Below are positions 21,226 to 35,737 of a stretch of 64,000 bases of DNA, one piece after another; position 1 is the stretch's first letter, and every line of letters starts with the position of its first letter. The notes below the pieces were generated by a model, which was given only the letters and a program-made list of their open reading frames with translations, searched no databases and was not told the origin of the DNA. The position numbers were made by a program, and so were the translations under genes. The DNA comes from Pelecanus crispus (lineage: Eukaryota > Chordata > Aves > Pelecaniformes > Pelecanidae): contig NC_134651.1 of the NCBI RefSeq assembly GCF_030463565.1, positions 14,768,734 to 14,832,733 on the forward strand, read 5' to 3'.

Positions 21226-24200
21226 TTTCAAGAGAAGGCAAACAGATCTGGGATACAGGATTTAACCAGGATTAAAACCCATCCCATGCCCAGCAGGAAA
21301 AAAAGCAACCAGAGGTATCCATCACTGTTCGTGTAACACAAACGCACACCAAGCCCAGCACTCAGCCAACCTTTAGTCCCACCTGACTCCAGGCAGGGCT
21401 TTTCCTGCACTCCTGGGAATGGGTGATGTCCATCCTAAATATCATACTGGGAGCAATGGGAAAAAGCAGAAGCCTCTGATAAAACACAGCAAAGCTACTT
21501 CCAGGACTAAATTTAACTTCTTTAAACACCTTCTAAACTGGTTTTTAACCATATTGTCGCTCATGGTATCCAAATGCTTCCCCGACACTTCAAAAAGAAA
21601 AGAGAGTATTAATTGGCTCACTGTTCTTATTTTCCCTCTGGTATAAGAAAAAAGCTGGACCGGCATCAGGGAGCTGGTTTGTGTGTGAGTGAATGAATAG
21701 CGACAAATGTTAGTTCAAGCAGGTCTGATTTTACAATTTGCTTTACATTTACCAACGAACAAGGCAACATGAATGAAGGCAATACGTCCTCCTCTTATGG
21801 GGCAATGGAGACAGGTTAAACTATCAGGCAATTACAGAAGCCAGCTCTGAAATTTCTTCTGCAAGCTATAATGACAGTATCATGCCATAAAGTATCTGAT
21901 CATCTCCCCAGAGCACAGACACGAAGACAGATTTCTATTTTCATCACCAAAACCAGACACTTCCCTTCACCCTGCACTGCCCGCACCAGTTGCGCAAAGC
22001 CAGTTTTTCACTGCGTGTGCTATATATACTCTGTTCACAGAACGCGAACAGCAGACTGAGGAGAGATTCCACACAGTAGCTGAGATATTAGCACCTCATT
22101 CAATGTTCAAATTAGGCTTAAAATTGAGCCCTGCACTTTGACTGCTCTGTAGTCTGCTTCTGGTGTCTGGGCTGTTTCACTCCTGGTGTTCATCTTGTGG
22201 TTAAATGCTCTTGATTCCTTCCCAGCCTCAGTTCAGACAACACACCCAGGCCACAAGGGAACTAAGGCCAGTGACTGAATAAAGAAGCTGCATCTCTTAT
22301 AAGCACTGCAAAGGGGATATATCACCATTTCTTACAAGCACAAATGTACTAGTTTTTGTTGGCATGCATTACTTTCTCTACCTTTCGAAAGGCACTATAG
22401 TTTGTTTATATCAAGAGTGGTCAAATGGAGACCTTCCATTACGAGGAAGCCAGTCTTAGAGAGACGTCAGTGGGAATAACTAGCCAGAGGCATGACGAGG
22501 CGAGCCAGAGAGCTTCCAATCACACTGTCAGACCAGGAACCACAGACAGGTACATTAGGAGTGCTTCTTTACTAAAATGCTAACACAAATGATCAGCGCC
22601 AGAGTCCGAGTGCCCATTCTGGCATAGCCCCAGGTACTGCAGGGCCTTTCCTGAGTTAACGTATCCCCATGGGATCACAGATACTGTCTGAAGAGAACGC
22701 GTCTCCCTAGCAGAGTGCAGCAGCAGCAGCACCCCAAGGCACTGAGTGCTGCACCAGCCTGAGTTGCACTGCCGTGCTCTCGGAGAGACTCACCTGTCCC
22801 TTTCTGCATGCTAGGACAGGGGCAAGGAAACGCTATCTGCATGCACACAGGTAAGCCATGACCGGAGCAAAATCTAAAGCTATGCTGACACTGATTCTCT
22901 GGAAGAGCCAAGGAGACTGTAGGAAGAGGCCTGTGTGTGAAGGGGAATGTATCCTGGGGCAACATTCAGGGTAACTGTGCAACCCCCCATGTGAAACTCC
23001 TTGTTACATACACTTTACCTGTTTTATTGCTTCCAAGAGCACTGGACCCAGTCCATTTTGCTGCACTGAGCTGGGATTTTCCTGCCAGGCAGGCAAGGAC
23101 ATAACTCTTTCCATTTCATGCAGCTCCAGAGGCTGCAAGAGAAGGAAATAGCTCTAGAGGAGTGCTAAGAAACTCTTCCTGCTAAGTCCTGAGCTAATCC
23201 CATTCTGAGATCTTGCCACATGCTGCCCCATTCTCCTTAAAGGGTAATAACCAAGAAAAGCTTCTGTCAACCTCAAAGACATTTTCCGAGGCTTAGATAA
23301 ACAGTGAGCTATGTTACCCTGATCTATGGAGTAGCAAAGCCTTACACAGGCTTCTCTATCCCTGAGGCCAAGTAAGTGGCAGTCACTACTTCGCCACACC
23401 CAGAAGAAGGGGATTTCCAATGGGTACCTAAACTGACATGACTTCTCTAGACAGTACTGACACACTGCTTCCAAATCCTGTCCTTGAACCCGTGCAAGTA
23501 GCCTTGGTGCTTTACACCCCAGTTGTAAGTTGAGTCCAAGACCCATGGAGTAGAGTCTGGGTCAATCACATCATAAGGACAGGGAGCAGCTGCTTTTTTT
23601 CGAGCATACAAGTCAGTACCGACCCTTACTGTGGGGCAGCACAGCTATTCAGGATATGTAGGGTCCTGATGGCCCATCCTGCCTCTACACTGACCCAAAA
23701 TTTTCCATTCAGGACTGTGATCTGCAGCATCTGCCACACAGATCTGCAGATGTTCCTGAGAGAGGCAGACAAAATGTAACCATCCTACAGAAGAAACTGT
23801 TCAAACCTATGGCATTCAATAAAGGATGTATTTTTCTAAAGATTTTTAAACTTGAAGGATGAAAAATGTCCTGTGAAGTTCTGCAGTGTACCCTTTGCAC
23901 CAAAAACCTCTATCCTATGGTACAGCCAGAGCCTTTGACTGAAAAAGAAAATCATACCATTTTTCTAAAAGGTAGAGATTTTCTACTACAGAATCTATTG
24001 CGGGATGAGTTGCTTTCCTTGGCCTGAATTGATCCTCTGTCCTTATGTGGGAGCAATAGAGTTGACAGTCTGATCCCATTCAGTCAACAGCAGGTGGGAC
24101 TCAAGCACTGCTTTCTAAATGCCCCATGCTCATCTGCCTGGAAAATAACAGTGAACAACCTCCAAAGCCAGAAGAAAGCAGGAGCCACTCCTGTAATGTT

Positions 24201-27200
24201 AGTTCTACACCATCTTACAGCACTTCTGCCTTGACTAACACAAAGCAAAGCTTGCACTGGACAAAGACTGCACAGCCTGCTCTGCTGCCAGAGGGGTTAA
24301 AAAATGCCAGCTAGCAAAGAGGAGGCATCTGCATGGAAAACATTTCAGGAAGAACCATCCCATAGAGTCAGAGGCATAGCTCTCCAAGCACTGTCATGTA
24401 GGTACTCCCACACAAGAGGCACTTCTCTTCCCTATAGCAGAGAAAGAAAAAGAGAACACCAATTTCAAGCATCCTTGCAATAGGAAATGCTTTCTGCCCA
24501 CAGAACACTCTTTACACTTCCTCTAGAAAGAAAATGTTTTGCATGCTCACCATTAAGCTTAGTTTGCAAGGCTGAAGACTCCTGAAAGGGAAAGGTGCCA
24601 TACTCTGCCAAGAAGTCACTTGTTTTTCCCCCTCCAGAACTCTAGACCTACCAGCAGAGGAGGAATATAAAACAATATTGGCAATGGCTAGAGGAAATGA
24701 TCCAATATATCATCAATATCGCTCTACCTGGCTGGCTGCAGTTTAAATCCAAACCCTTGAGCTCTGCCTTGCACAGAATTTCCCCTTCAAGGCCTGGACC
24801 AGCAACATCTGCAGCTCTGCCACAGAGCTAGAGAAGGAACTTTTGCTAACAGGTCATAGCAGCATTGCTGATCCAATTTAAGCTGTGGAACAGGGTGTTG
24901 AGATGAGGTCCCCTTGAGGAAAATATATTTAGAATAGCCATAGAGTGTTCTATAAATAGTTGAGATGGCCAAATTCAGGATTCACTAAGGCTTTAGAGGT
25001 TTGCAATGTGTTCAAACTGCCCCCCTTATTCATAAATCTATTTGAAATGTGAAGGGATTTCAAGGAACCCCATTAGCCAACATTGTATGGCATACAGTAC
25101 CCTGGCACAGAGCTTTCATCCCAAGTTTCCACAGCCCAAACACAAGCTGAGAGAACCACACGTACATACAACAGAAGCAGGCACTCCAGCTCAGCAATCA
25201 TGTAAGTGCAAATACAAAGAAGAAAAATATTAAGATTGATACTTGACCTAAGTACTTAAAATAATAGCACCAGTGGGCCATTTGAGTTCTCTTCTTTCCA
25301 TCTCAGTACCAGGACCATCTGGGAGGAGGAGGAAACAGGGGTTACAGATAACCTTGTGAAATTTGTAGTAGTCCTGCGGAGTTGTCTGTAAAAACCAAAC
25401 CCAGAACTTGCAGGGTCAAACACAAAGAAAATATATTTTAGCTGAAGAACCAGCTCTCGTGGCATCAAAGTAGGTTCATTGATATTTAAGAAGTCTCTTG
25501 CTGCTACCAGGCAAAACACATAATTTGCAGTCATATCTTGTGTGACATGGTCTTTTGAAAAGGCTGTTTGGCAAAGCTGGTATTTTGCTAAGTAAGAGAT
25601 TGGTGTTCAGTTACCACTCCTGTCTAAAGCACCTTAAAGAAGTGCTGTTTTCCTAGCTGTGTAACTAGTTTAAGACCTTCCCACGCTATAAAACTTGACA
25701 TCGTAATAGGTAAGTATGCTTATAAGCATGAGAAAAAGCAGGGAATGTGAGAATTATGAGCAGTACCTGTAGCCCAAGTTTGCTGGTTAGTTTACTAAAC
25801 AGTCAGTTCAGAGTAACACAGGTGAGCAAATGAGTTCTACAGACAGAATTTCATTCCATTGTTGTTCCTTCAGTGGCAGGAAAATAGGATTTATTTCTAC
25901 TCCAAGCACTGTGATACAAGGAGAATAAAGACAGAGAAAAGACATTTTAGTTCTACGTAACACCTACATTTGGGATACTTCTTTGAATGCACATGACACA
26001 GAGACTATTCTTTAATTAATTCTGCCATTAAAAAAACAAGCAATGCAAAGATTCTGTCCATCCATTACAGAATTTCAGATGAACTGATTTCACGACCATT
26101 GCAGTGTGTGCTGGGATCTGCTGCTGTTTCATGACCAGCTGTAAATAAGGAGGAACCCTGACCACAAGAAAAAATTACACAAAAACTTATTTCTGACACA
26201 TGCATTTCCTAATTTCGGGTTCCTTCTTGAAGGCTTCCTTCCTGATGCCTTAGCTACGCAACCATTGCCACCAAAAGAAAATGTGAGCAAAGAAAGATGC
26301 CATTCTGTTAGTCTAACCTGGTCTCATCAAACTGAATGGGGTGATGTTCAGGCCAGCCACTGAATTAAGAGACACTTCTGCTGCATGGGAACTAGAGAGA
26401 GGTCAAAAGAGCAGTAGGGTGCTCAGAAAGGCTCCACAAAGGAGGATTTGCATGCAGAAGCATATCACAGGAGTTCTTCTGGAAGCCAAGCCAGACCAAG
26501 GCATTAGCTCTGCACTGATCCTGTTCTCCATCTTAGACCCCAGTGTCTGCAATAGCAAACACCTTGCTCACGTTCCACACCAGCCTGCTGGAGAGGATAC
26601 AGTCCACACGGTGCGCAGCCTTGATTTTCTTCCTTGACCCCTGCATCACCCACCCCTCCTGCACAGCCTGCAAGGCTCCCTGTAAGCTGCTGGGACCTTG
26701 AGTTACTGTAACACCCCTGTCCTTGCAGACTTTCTGTGCCAAGAAGGGTTTGCAAGCTGGCTCAGAAAGTTAATGTGGTCCCTCACAGACCATCTTCAAC
26801 TTCTTAACATCACAAATGTATTCTACGCATCACCAGCACAGGAAGCAAGCAAGAGGCTACTAAACCATAAAGGTACCATGGCCAGGCTGCTGAAGACTTT
26901 TAGAGGCATGGTGATCCCCAGACGCATGTAAACAATGCCCACAAGGTCATCTGTGGGGTATACAGCCAGGAGCTTGCCCCTTCTCTCCAGAAGGAAAAGA
27001 CCCCAGGTTAACGGCAAGGGGCTGGCTGCAGCCTGCAGGCAGCTGTGCAGTGCAATTCAGCAAGTAAAAGTGACGTTAGCTGCATCACCGAGCTTCTCTG
27101 CTCACCTCTTGACTTTGCCATCTAATCTGATTTGAGAAGCAGCACAAGTCTGTGGAACATCAGCTGTTAAAAACAGCTGCAGCACAGAATAAACATGCCT

Positions 27201-28510
27201 GGTTCCTGCCCTTCAGCCCCACACTGGAGTTCAGAAGATGCGAGAGTACCCTCTCCAACCCTGCTTTGAGACCCAAAGCACTGTGGGTTCAGCCTAGAGA
27301 CAGAGTGCTGTCTGTGAATGATCAGAAGAACTGGGACACTCGGATGCTTCACACACTTCAACATGTGCACATGGACAGAAGGGAGAGAAAGGAGAACTGG
27401 ACAAAATTAGAAGGGTCCTTCTCCCGCCCCTCTCTCCCTCACACACCAGGAGAAAGCCTACAGAATTAAAATTGAGATTTTCTCTAGAGAAATCCAACAC
27501 CTGAGCTGGATTCTCATTGATATCTTCTTCCCCCTGTTCCTTCTTACTTTGCAGGTAACTTAATCTCCACAAAACAAGACGTTTGGATGCTCATTTCCTC
27601 AATCAATAGCAGTGATGTGGTGCTCTGGCACTGATCATCGGCTGACCTTGCATTTAAAGTGTGCCCTCTCCAAACCATTAGCTTGTGCTCTAGCAGAAGT
27701 CTCCTGTTACTTGCAGTCAGTCTTGCACAGATCTGACTATTGTCTTAAGCAACATTTTTTAGCAATCATATTGAAAGAAAGTGAGCATCATGCTGCTGCT
27801 ATTGCACCCCCAGCACCTGGGAAGAAACATAGGTACATACCCCTCATAAAAGAAATCAGGAAGTCCCCACTGACATCAATAGGGCTGTATGTTTAAATTC
27901 CTCCATAGACCCATCCAAGACCCTGGGGCAAGTAAACTCCCACGCAGGGAAGCTCTCCAGAGGTGTTCCAGGAAGCAATCACGTCTCTGAGGAGACCAGA
28001 AATGCTACGAATGCTTTTGACTCAAGAGAGCTGATTTGCCCTCATTGGTTCAGCACTTCTAGCAAGAAGCAGCACAGAGCCCTTGTAGGGAAGCTTGCCC
28101 TGTGGCACTGCATGCCCCAGCTCCAGGCATGTTTTCTAGCATATGCGGAAATGTGTCACTGGGAAACTAACTGCACTTTGCGGAGATGCAGAGCCTGAGC
28201 CTAGGATCTAAGACAAGCTGAGCCCACCCAGGTTTGGAGGGAGCTGACATACCTGCTGTCGAAAGCAGGGTTAGTGCCCATTCATCCCACCAGGGTAGTC
28301 AAAAAACACTACGCTAGGTGTATGCCCCCTCATGCCCCTGGCAGCCTAGGGAGATCACATATAGAAGGGATCTTCCTTGTATAGGTGATCTGTTCTATAG
28401 GGAAGGCTAGGTAGGGATCACCCACATATACCACTGCCTCCTTCCTTTCTACTGCTTAATCCTTCCACAGGACCCAGCATAGTCAGGGCTCTTCAGTTTT
28501 CCTCCCAGTT
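21226..28510. other. Intron 1 sequence, nothing recognised
   Basis: No exon, transposon or RNA gene was identified. Short open frames lie on both strands without family similarity or splice-site support. Confidence 0.55.
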
Positions 28511-28580
28511 CTACACAGCTTAATGCATAACCTTGGGCATGCCTTTTTTTCTTCTGTATAAAATCATTAGCCTCCTATAA
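28511..28580 (+). repeat. Possible ancient MIR-like SINE remnant
   Basis: The series ataaccttgggcatgcc, a pyrimidine stretch, and then ttctgtataaaatcattag has the spacing of the MIR core (accttgggcaag... followed by ctgtaaaat). Similarity is weak and the tRNA-derived head is not seen. Chance is possible. Confidence 0.28.
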
Positions 28581-29140
28581 GCCCCAAAAGCTATGGAAGT
28601 TTGACCGCCTGGATGCTCAGTGCTTGGAATTGCTCAGATGGCACTAGCCACACACCAGATATTATTAGCAGAGAACCACTTTGTAAGCTCATGATAAAAC
28701 TTAGGATCCTCTGCTTTGGCCAGGCAATTCTTCCCCTTGACTGCCTAAAGAAATACATGAAACCCCAGGCTAGTCAAAAAACAAAAAGCTTTTGTCATTT
28801 TTCGTAAAGCCACTAGACAGGCACTCCGCGGTTCCTTGACAATCTGCTGCAAACAGCAGATCCTGCAGAAGAGGAATGTTGTTCAAAGAAAGATCCCTGC
28901 AGAGGTCTCCCAGCTAAGCCCAGGTGATGTGTGTTGAGTTTCAGGGGCTTCTTTAAGACAGGATGGGAGGTCAGCTCTGACGCAGCTGGGTTGCACTGAT
29001 TCTTCTGTTTCCCTTGGTAATTGCAAATGTATTTATGAGCAGTACAAGTTTTTGTTTTGCAGAAGAACTGAAAGAGTCAGTTCTTTAGGGGAGTCTTTAG
29101 TTAAAGCACATTTGGAGAGGGCTGTTGGTGGCAGCAGGCA

Positions 29141-29161
29141 GGGGGTGGGAGGGGAGTGGGG
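29141..29161 (+). other. G-quadruplex motif
   Basis: Four G tracts of 5, 3, 4 and 4 bases are separated by loops of 1, 1 and 3 bases. This fits the standard G3+N1-7 pattern with very short loops, which favours a stable parallel quadruplex. It lies in MB21D2 intron 1 on the non-template strand for plus-strand transcription. Confidence 0.75.
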
Positions 29162-32100
29162 AGACTGAACCGTGTGATACCAGTTTAGTCAACTATGGGA
29201 GGCGAATGAAGGAAGCTGCTCTTTGCAGACTGATACACCAGTGTCCTACCGATTCTGCTCCTTTTAGAAATCTTGTGATACAGTGACAGAACACACTGCA
29301 GGATTTCTTTCTCGTAAAAGAAATAAGCTTCTTTCTCCAAAGTCTTCTTTAAAAACAACCTTAAAAGTAGTGTCCCAGGTTTTTTTGCCAGTTCCCATGT
29401 GCCCTGGTGGAAGGCACCCAGCTAGCTGAAAACCTGTATGCGAGTGCAGAGGGCTATTTCATGGTGCAAGGGGAAAAAAAGAAAAAAAAAGAAAGAAAAA
29501 GCCCAGATTCAAAGGGTGTGCCTGTACAGCAAAAGGCAGTGCTGTCACAAACACCCAAACCCACCCTGGCACCAAAACCAGCAGTGGTGTTACTGTAGTG
29601 ACCTGCTTGGCTAAAATACTCAAGTCTCAGAGACCACAATATCAGGGCTAGACTGCTTCCAGAGCTGGAACCGGCACTTTGAGAGGGAGGCCCTACGTCA
29701 CCGTGCCACTCTGCTTTGGATAATGAAGAGTTTAAGAGTCACTCTCCAAACTGATGTCGGGTTTCCAGCCTGCCAGTCTGCTTTTCCAATGGACTTATTC
29801 CAGAGTCATATTAGCCAAACTAAGATAAGAGTGTCTGAAAGCTGGAAGCCTACAAAGAATATGAAATGCAAGTCAAGGAGGTGCTTTAGGGTCTGAAGAA
29901 TATGTGTGATGAGGTCTGAGAGCAGCTGACAAGCCGAACAGAAGGAAGAAGGGGCAGAAAGTGTGCTTGTAAGAACAGCTTGCTGCTACACCCTGCTTAA
30001 CAGTATACACTGTGTCCATACGGTGCCCGTATTTTTAAGCATGCATAACACATAAAATTCCCTTTAGAAATGGCACAAGATGCCATTTGTCCTGGAACTG
30101 CAACCCCAGAGATAAAATCTGCCTGGGAACAGACTGCTTTATCAGTTCCACCCTCTGGGACTGAGAACACACATGTGGCAAGGGCTGCGTGGGGTCTAGG
30201 TGGGCCATTTCTGCTCACACCCTTAAGGAGCACTTCTAAGTATTCAGCAAGATGTTACATTGAGGGAGACTCACCAGGACTCCTCTCATGGATCTGCACA
30301 AACCAGGTTGAACTTCTTGAGTGCAAACATGCAGCTCCATGCAGGAGAGGCTGTTCTGCCCTTGTTTTCCTAGTCCCTTCACTGTTATTGTGCCCTTTAC
30401 AAGAGCGTAACAACCTCAGTGAGGTACGTGACATGCCCACCTATCCTAGCATCCTGTCTCAGGCAACTGCTACTGACTGCTTGCAGGGCAAGAGCATAAG
30501 AGCAAGGAAAGTACAGCATAATAACTTTCTCTCTGCAACCTCCAAGCAGTCTCTGGCTTTGGGATTTCCCAGACCGGAGGCAGTATTTGCAGCTTTCTCT
30601 TTAACAGCACTGATGGACTTATTGCTGGGAATGTCTCTCATTGCTTTCTAAATCATTTATACTTTTGGTATAGTCAGTGCCTTGCAGCACCATGTTTCAC
30701 AGAGTACATGTTGTGTCAAAAAGTATTTCCTTTTGCTGGCTTGCTAGGAAATGAGGAAACTCACCTAACCAAGGCACCTTCCACAGATCACTCAAGATTT
30801 TACACGGCTTAGTCAGTCATCTTTCTTCCACATTGAAAAGAACAACTTATTTAAACTTGCATACCCGATTGTCCTTCTCAGCACTTGTGTGGGCCCTCGT
30901 GTTGCTACACTCTAGGTGAAATGAGGTGGTCAAGGCTGCATGTTGCATGAAAAGGTGACTTCTGTGTGGTTATCTTCACAGTACTCTTGAAAATACGTCA
31001 GCAGCCCTGCTTGCTAAATTAGCCCCACTCCACTGCAGGTTTTCTCAGTGTAATGGAGTCCTCCTCCCCCAAATTTAATTTTACCTTTAGGATATAATCC
31101 CCGAAGAAGCCAACACCAATCCCACCACTTTACAAAGGGTGTTGATGACACTGGAAAAGAACATCGGAAATAGGACAGGGGAAGGTTTTGGAGGCTGCAG
31201 AAGAGAAAAAAGTCCCCAGTCTCCCTCAAGCACTCATCCCGATCTGACTAGTCAGCACCAGGTGCCTCTTGCAGAAGACCAGTGGCAGCTCTCCAGTGAT
31301 GAGCAAAGCCGTTCCCTTCCAGACCTGGGAACACATTCTCCTCTCGCTCCAAGTCAGCCAGAGAGGCACGTGTACATGTCAGGCAGAACTTGACTCCAAG
31401 GCTGCAAAAGCACTTTGGGCTCCTCTGGGATGGTTTTCTGTTCCTAGTTACTGTCTAGTATCTGTTTGCCTGTCCTGAAAGGGTTCAGTTGCTACACCAC
31501 TTTATGTTCAGGTGCCAGCCAGAGGGCAATGCCCAGAGGATGCCACCACACCCTCACATCCTGCCTATAACACAAGAGCCTCCATTGTAAATGCACTTTC
31601 AGTTGTTCTGTCAAGCCTCCTGCTTACAGTTATCCAACATGCTGGAAATTCTCTCGCCAGCTGCTGAACCACCAGCTTGTTTTCTGTTCCTGGAGCAGAG
31701 TTGTTTCCTACAAAGGCAGTTCACAGCCAGAGCGAAGCACAGTACTATTCCTTATGAACTCGGCCTGAACCAACACTGCCCATCCTCAGTGCCTGCCTAT
31801 TCTGTAGTAACAGCTCTACCTTGCTGCAGAGCAGTTTTATCCTTGACTCAAAAATTCTCCACTAAATCATCCAGCAAAGCTAAAACTTACATGTGGAGTA
31901 TACGTGGCAACAAACAGCCGTCAGATGGCTGATGGATAACCACAGCTGTAATTCAATCTAACGTTCTTGATTTTCCCTTAAATTCATCAAACTTGGCTCC
32001 TGGGGTCAATGACATAATCAGAATGGCATCCCCTTCAATCACTTTCATTCTCTTTATCTACCAATGACTAAATCTATTTAGCTTGGGACAGGTCAGAAAA

Positions 32101-35100
32101 AGGGGGAATGAAGGATGATTCCAGGAAACCAGCCAAGCCCCAAAAGAGTGCTGGACACAGAGGAAGTCTGTTCTCTGAGTGCAGAAGGAAAGCAGGTGTC
32201 TTCAGAAGCCTTTCTGAGGCATCTGGTGGAGAAGACATGAGGCGAATCCTCTCTCCAGCCCCGAGACTTCATTGGACTCCATCCATACAGCCCTGGCCTG
32301 GCCCATTTGACAGATTCTATATCCAAACACTGGCGGAAGCCAAGACAGGCCAAATACACCTGAGACACCCAATGCCAGAATGACAATATAATTCTCTGTC
32401 CTTGCAGATAAGCATGGATTGGACTAGCAAGATGAAGCAGACAATGCAGATCCTTGGTCAGAAAGTGCTAAAATCAAAAAGGCTTAAACAATACAACTGT
32501 GTCTGAGACCATGAAGCTAAGAGCAAGTTTTCCTGCAGTACTAACCAATTTCCCACCCACCACCAAGAACATTGCCAAAGTCATGTGGAGCCAGATCAAG
32601 TCACCTACATGAAATATATTTGTTAAGGCCCCATGTACAGCATCTGCTGTATGAAAAGTGCTAGGTGGCTTTGGCATTCATGCAGAATTCCCCTTTGTAC
32701 ACATCGCCAAGGGAAGAAGTTACAGGCCAGACTTCCTGCTAGCAGAAAACAGGGCAGCTCCCCTGAAGTGAGTGGGAACACTTGGTAGAAATTTCAAAGG
32801 CATTCCTCCTCCCTTTCTATGGGAGCCGGACAGAGGAAAACCTAAGCCCTCCAAACCTGCCTGCCCATGTCCCATTGCTTCTACCCTGCTGCCCCAGCTT
32901 CATCTTACAGAGGTCATATTTGACAGCACAGAAAAGGCAGCAAAACTTTCTAACAGGGACCGTCAGTCCCTAAATTCTCAGATTTTGTAGTCATTTATGT
33001 GCAGCTGAGCACTGTCATCTGTTAAAGAGCATAGCACGAAGCACTGTGAAGATTCAATCTCCATCAAGTACCAAGCCCATGGCCCCAGCAGCTGTCAAGG
33101 ATCTCTTATCCCTGCAGCACAGGCAGTGGACAGGAAGCACAGGAGCTGGAACAATTAAGAGAAAGGGAAAAGCAACCACTGCTAGAGCAGAGTAGAACCT
33201 GCAGCGCCTTGCGTGAAGGCATGCAGTAAAATGCCACTGTCACTCTGGCACAGGACTCCAAAGGTGAAATGCACCGTGATCTTAAGAAAGCAACTGTAAG
33301 AAGTCATGTGGCCAGGTGGCCCTGCCCTCCTTCGTGCGTAAGGCATGAATTGCCTGGTGGGAAGGAGCTGGTGGAGCTCTGAGGCAGGGGCTGGCAGTGC
33401 TCACAGCTAGCTGATGCCCTGTAAGCATTTGCAGTGAGATGAGGGCTGTATTTTTGAAGCAGTTCTTTGTTACCAGGAACAAGGCTTGAAATGCTAGTAA
33501 CAGCTCAGGCCATGAAGCACTCACGGCCCTTTGCACAGGACTCTCATCCCATTTTGCCTGCTGCTCACTCAAGAGAAATTCCAGGAGACCAGCCCCATAT
33601 CTGTTGCAAAACCTTTTTGTGCTTACCTGGCATGAAACAGAGCCTCACACCCACATTTATTTAGAGCAGGCCCTCGGCTCATCAGGGTGATAGTTACTTT
33701 GTGAGATGAAGGAGAGAAGAGAAAGCAAAATTGTTGCTGATCAAATATAAAATTCAGTGTTCCAGGAAGCCATTTTCTCCAATAGCCTAGTCCCAAAGTC
33801 CTTTCTCATCTAAAATCCTAGTGGAATATGAACATAAGCAAGATCTGGGTCCAGAGAACTGTTACACACTTATGCAAAAGACCTCATGGAGTAGGATCTC
33901 AAAGTCTTTTTCTAATAGAAAGCTGATGACAATCAAAACTCATTCTTCAAATCTCATCTCCTAGAAGGGCTGCTTCACCTGGGTGACTGAAAAGCTCAGG
34001 GGAGCAGGATCCCATTCACCAATTCCCCCCAAGTTTTAGGAGGCAGTGTCCCCAACCCAAACATCCATAAAGTAAGAGACAGGCCATGAAATCATAGCAG
34101 TATCTTCAAGTTTCATTTTCTCCAGGCATTTTTGTAAGGAGGACAGAGGAAAGGCAGCTACCTTTGAAAAGTCAAACCCAATAACATAGTAAGTTCAGTT
34201 AGTTCACTTAGCTTTCCTCTGAAAACATGAGAACTAGAAATGCTCTCTGTTTACACTCTGTTTTATTTAATAGAGAACCTCACATCACTCCAGTAATAAG
34301 CCTTAAAGAAAACCACAGTATACTGGTAGATTTTGTCCTAGCAGGTCTGTTGCATTTTAAGTTTCTCTCAAAAATTAAACTACCTTCTTTATTGTCTTAC
34401 ACAGTGCATAATCTTGAATTTTAATCCTACAAATTCCCTAATATATCTGTAGCAATAATGAAAAATGCTAAAAAGATTTGTTCACAAGTGCTGATAAAGA
34501 AGTTAGGCTTAGAAGAGGCAGGTACATGGAGAATACAGACCCTTCAAAGGAATTCAGAAATTAGAAATCTCACCTATATGTTATAGAGGTTGTTGCAAAA
34601 ACACTTTGTAAAATTTCCCAGTGGATGGTCAGCTCCTAAGCTCACTATCCCTTGCAAGAAAACACTGGGAAGCACAACAGGAATGGATATTGCTTGAATA
34701 TGGTCCTGCTACACAGAAAGCAACGACTAACACTGTCCTCACTAGTTTCCCACTGACTGCTGGTCCCCCACCCTGTGATTAAGGGACAAAGAAGATTACA
34801 GACCTCCTAAATTTGCTAACACAGTCTATAGAATTAATTCCACAAGGAAGAAGCGGGAATATGAGGGTGTGAGCTGGCCCTTTAACAAGGACAGTTGTCC
34901 CTGAAGTCAGACATAGCTGATGTACAGCCCATGCCCAGAAGACATCTGAGCACAATCCTACTTATTTGTTCCTGGCTGCACTTGGGGAAGGGGCTGGCAG
35001 AGGCGGACACAGAGAAATACTGATTTGTAGCTGAAGCCAATCAGCAACAAAACACAAGTCGTATACTGAGCTGCACTGCCTTTCTGCCTGGGGTTGTTCT

Positions 35101-35297
35101 GCTCGTGCCCATGTTGACCTACCTTGTATGACTGGCTGGGCCCGGACCTGAGGCCCCAGTGAGCTCTTCTACCCAAATACGTGCTGCTCTGCTCCCCCTG
35201 GCTCACAAAACGACTCACCAGAAGGAGTGTTGCCGTCAGGCAAAAAGACCTCTCAGATCTGCTTCCCACCAGGGGTGGAAGGTGTCATGCTGAATGG
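29162..35297. other. Intron 1 sequence upstream of LTR copy 2
   Basis: It contains an A-rich tract (29474-29500) and the longest non-MB21D2 open frame of the window (30070-30651, plus strand). That frame has no recognisable domain and is treated as chance. No other feature was seen. Confidence 0.5.
29474..29500 (+). repeat. A-rich simple tract (A with scattered G)
   Basis: A runs of 7, 9, 3 and 5 are interrupted by single G bases. No transposon body precedes it, so it is not clearly a retroposon tail. Confidence 0.85.
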
Positions 35298-35543
35298 GGC
35301 GCTGTCCTGGTTTCGGCTGGGATAGAGATAATTTTCTTCCTAGTAGCGGGCATAGTGCTGTGTTTTGGATTTAGTAGGAGAAGAATGCTGATAACACACT
35401 GATGTTTTAGTTGTTGCTAAGTACTGCTTATGCTAGTCAAGGACTTTGCAGCTTCCCATGCTCTACCAGGTGCACAAGAAACTGGGAGGGGGCACAGCCA
35501 GAATAGTTGATCCAAACTGACCAAAGGGCTATTCCATACCATA

Positions 35544-35551
35544 TGACGTCA
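35544..35551 (+). promoter_or_regulatory. CRE palindrome TGACGTCA in LTR copy 2
   Basis: This is the same full CRE at the same place in the intronic LTR, directly upstream of tatagaaa. Because both LTRs keep it intact while neighbouring bases differ, it may still bind CREB/ATF factors. Confidence 0.7.
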
Positions 35552-35737
35552 TGCTCAGTATAGAAACTGGGGGGGGGGGTTGGCCAGGGAGCAGCGATCG
35601 CTGCTCAGGAACTGTCTGGGTATCGGTCGGCGGGTGGTGAGCAATTGCATTGTGCATCACTTGCTTTGTATATTATTATTGTTATTATCATTATTATATT
35701 GTTCTTATTACCATTACTATTCTACTTTATTTCAATT

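Noticed and set aside
30070..30651. 193-codon plus-strand open frame
   Set aside because: It is the longest frame outside MB21D2, but it has no recognisable domain, no codon or splice context, and lies inside a large intron. An overlapping set of minus-strand frames is also open, so chance is the best explanation.
35181..35402. Plus-strand frame crossing the LTR boundary
   Set aside because: It spans flanking DNA and the LTR start. The similar frame at 9932-10360 also runs into the other LTR, so the shared peptide comes from untranslated LTR sequence.
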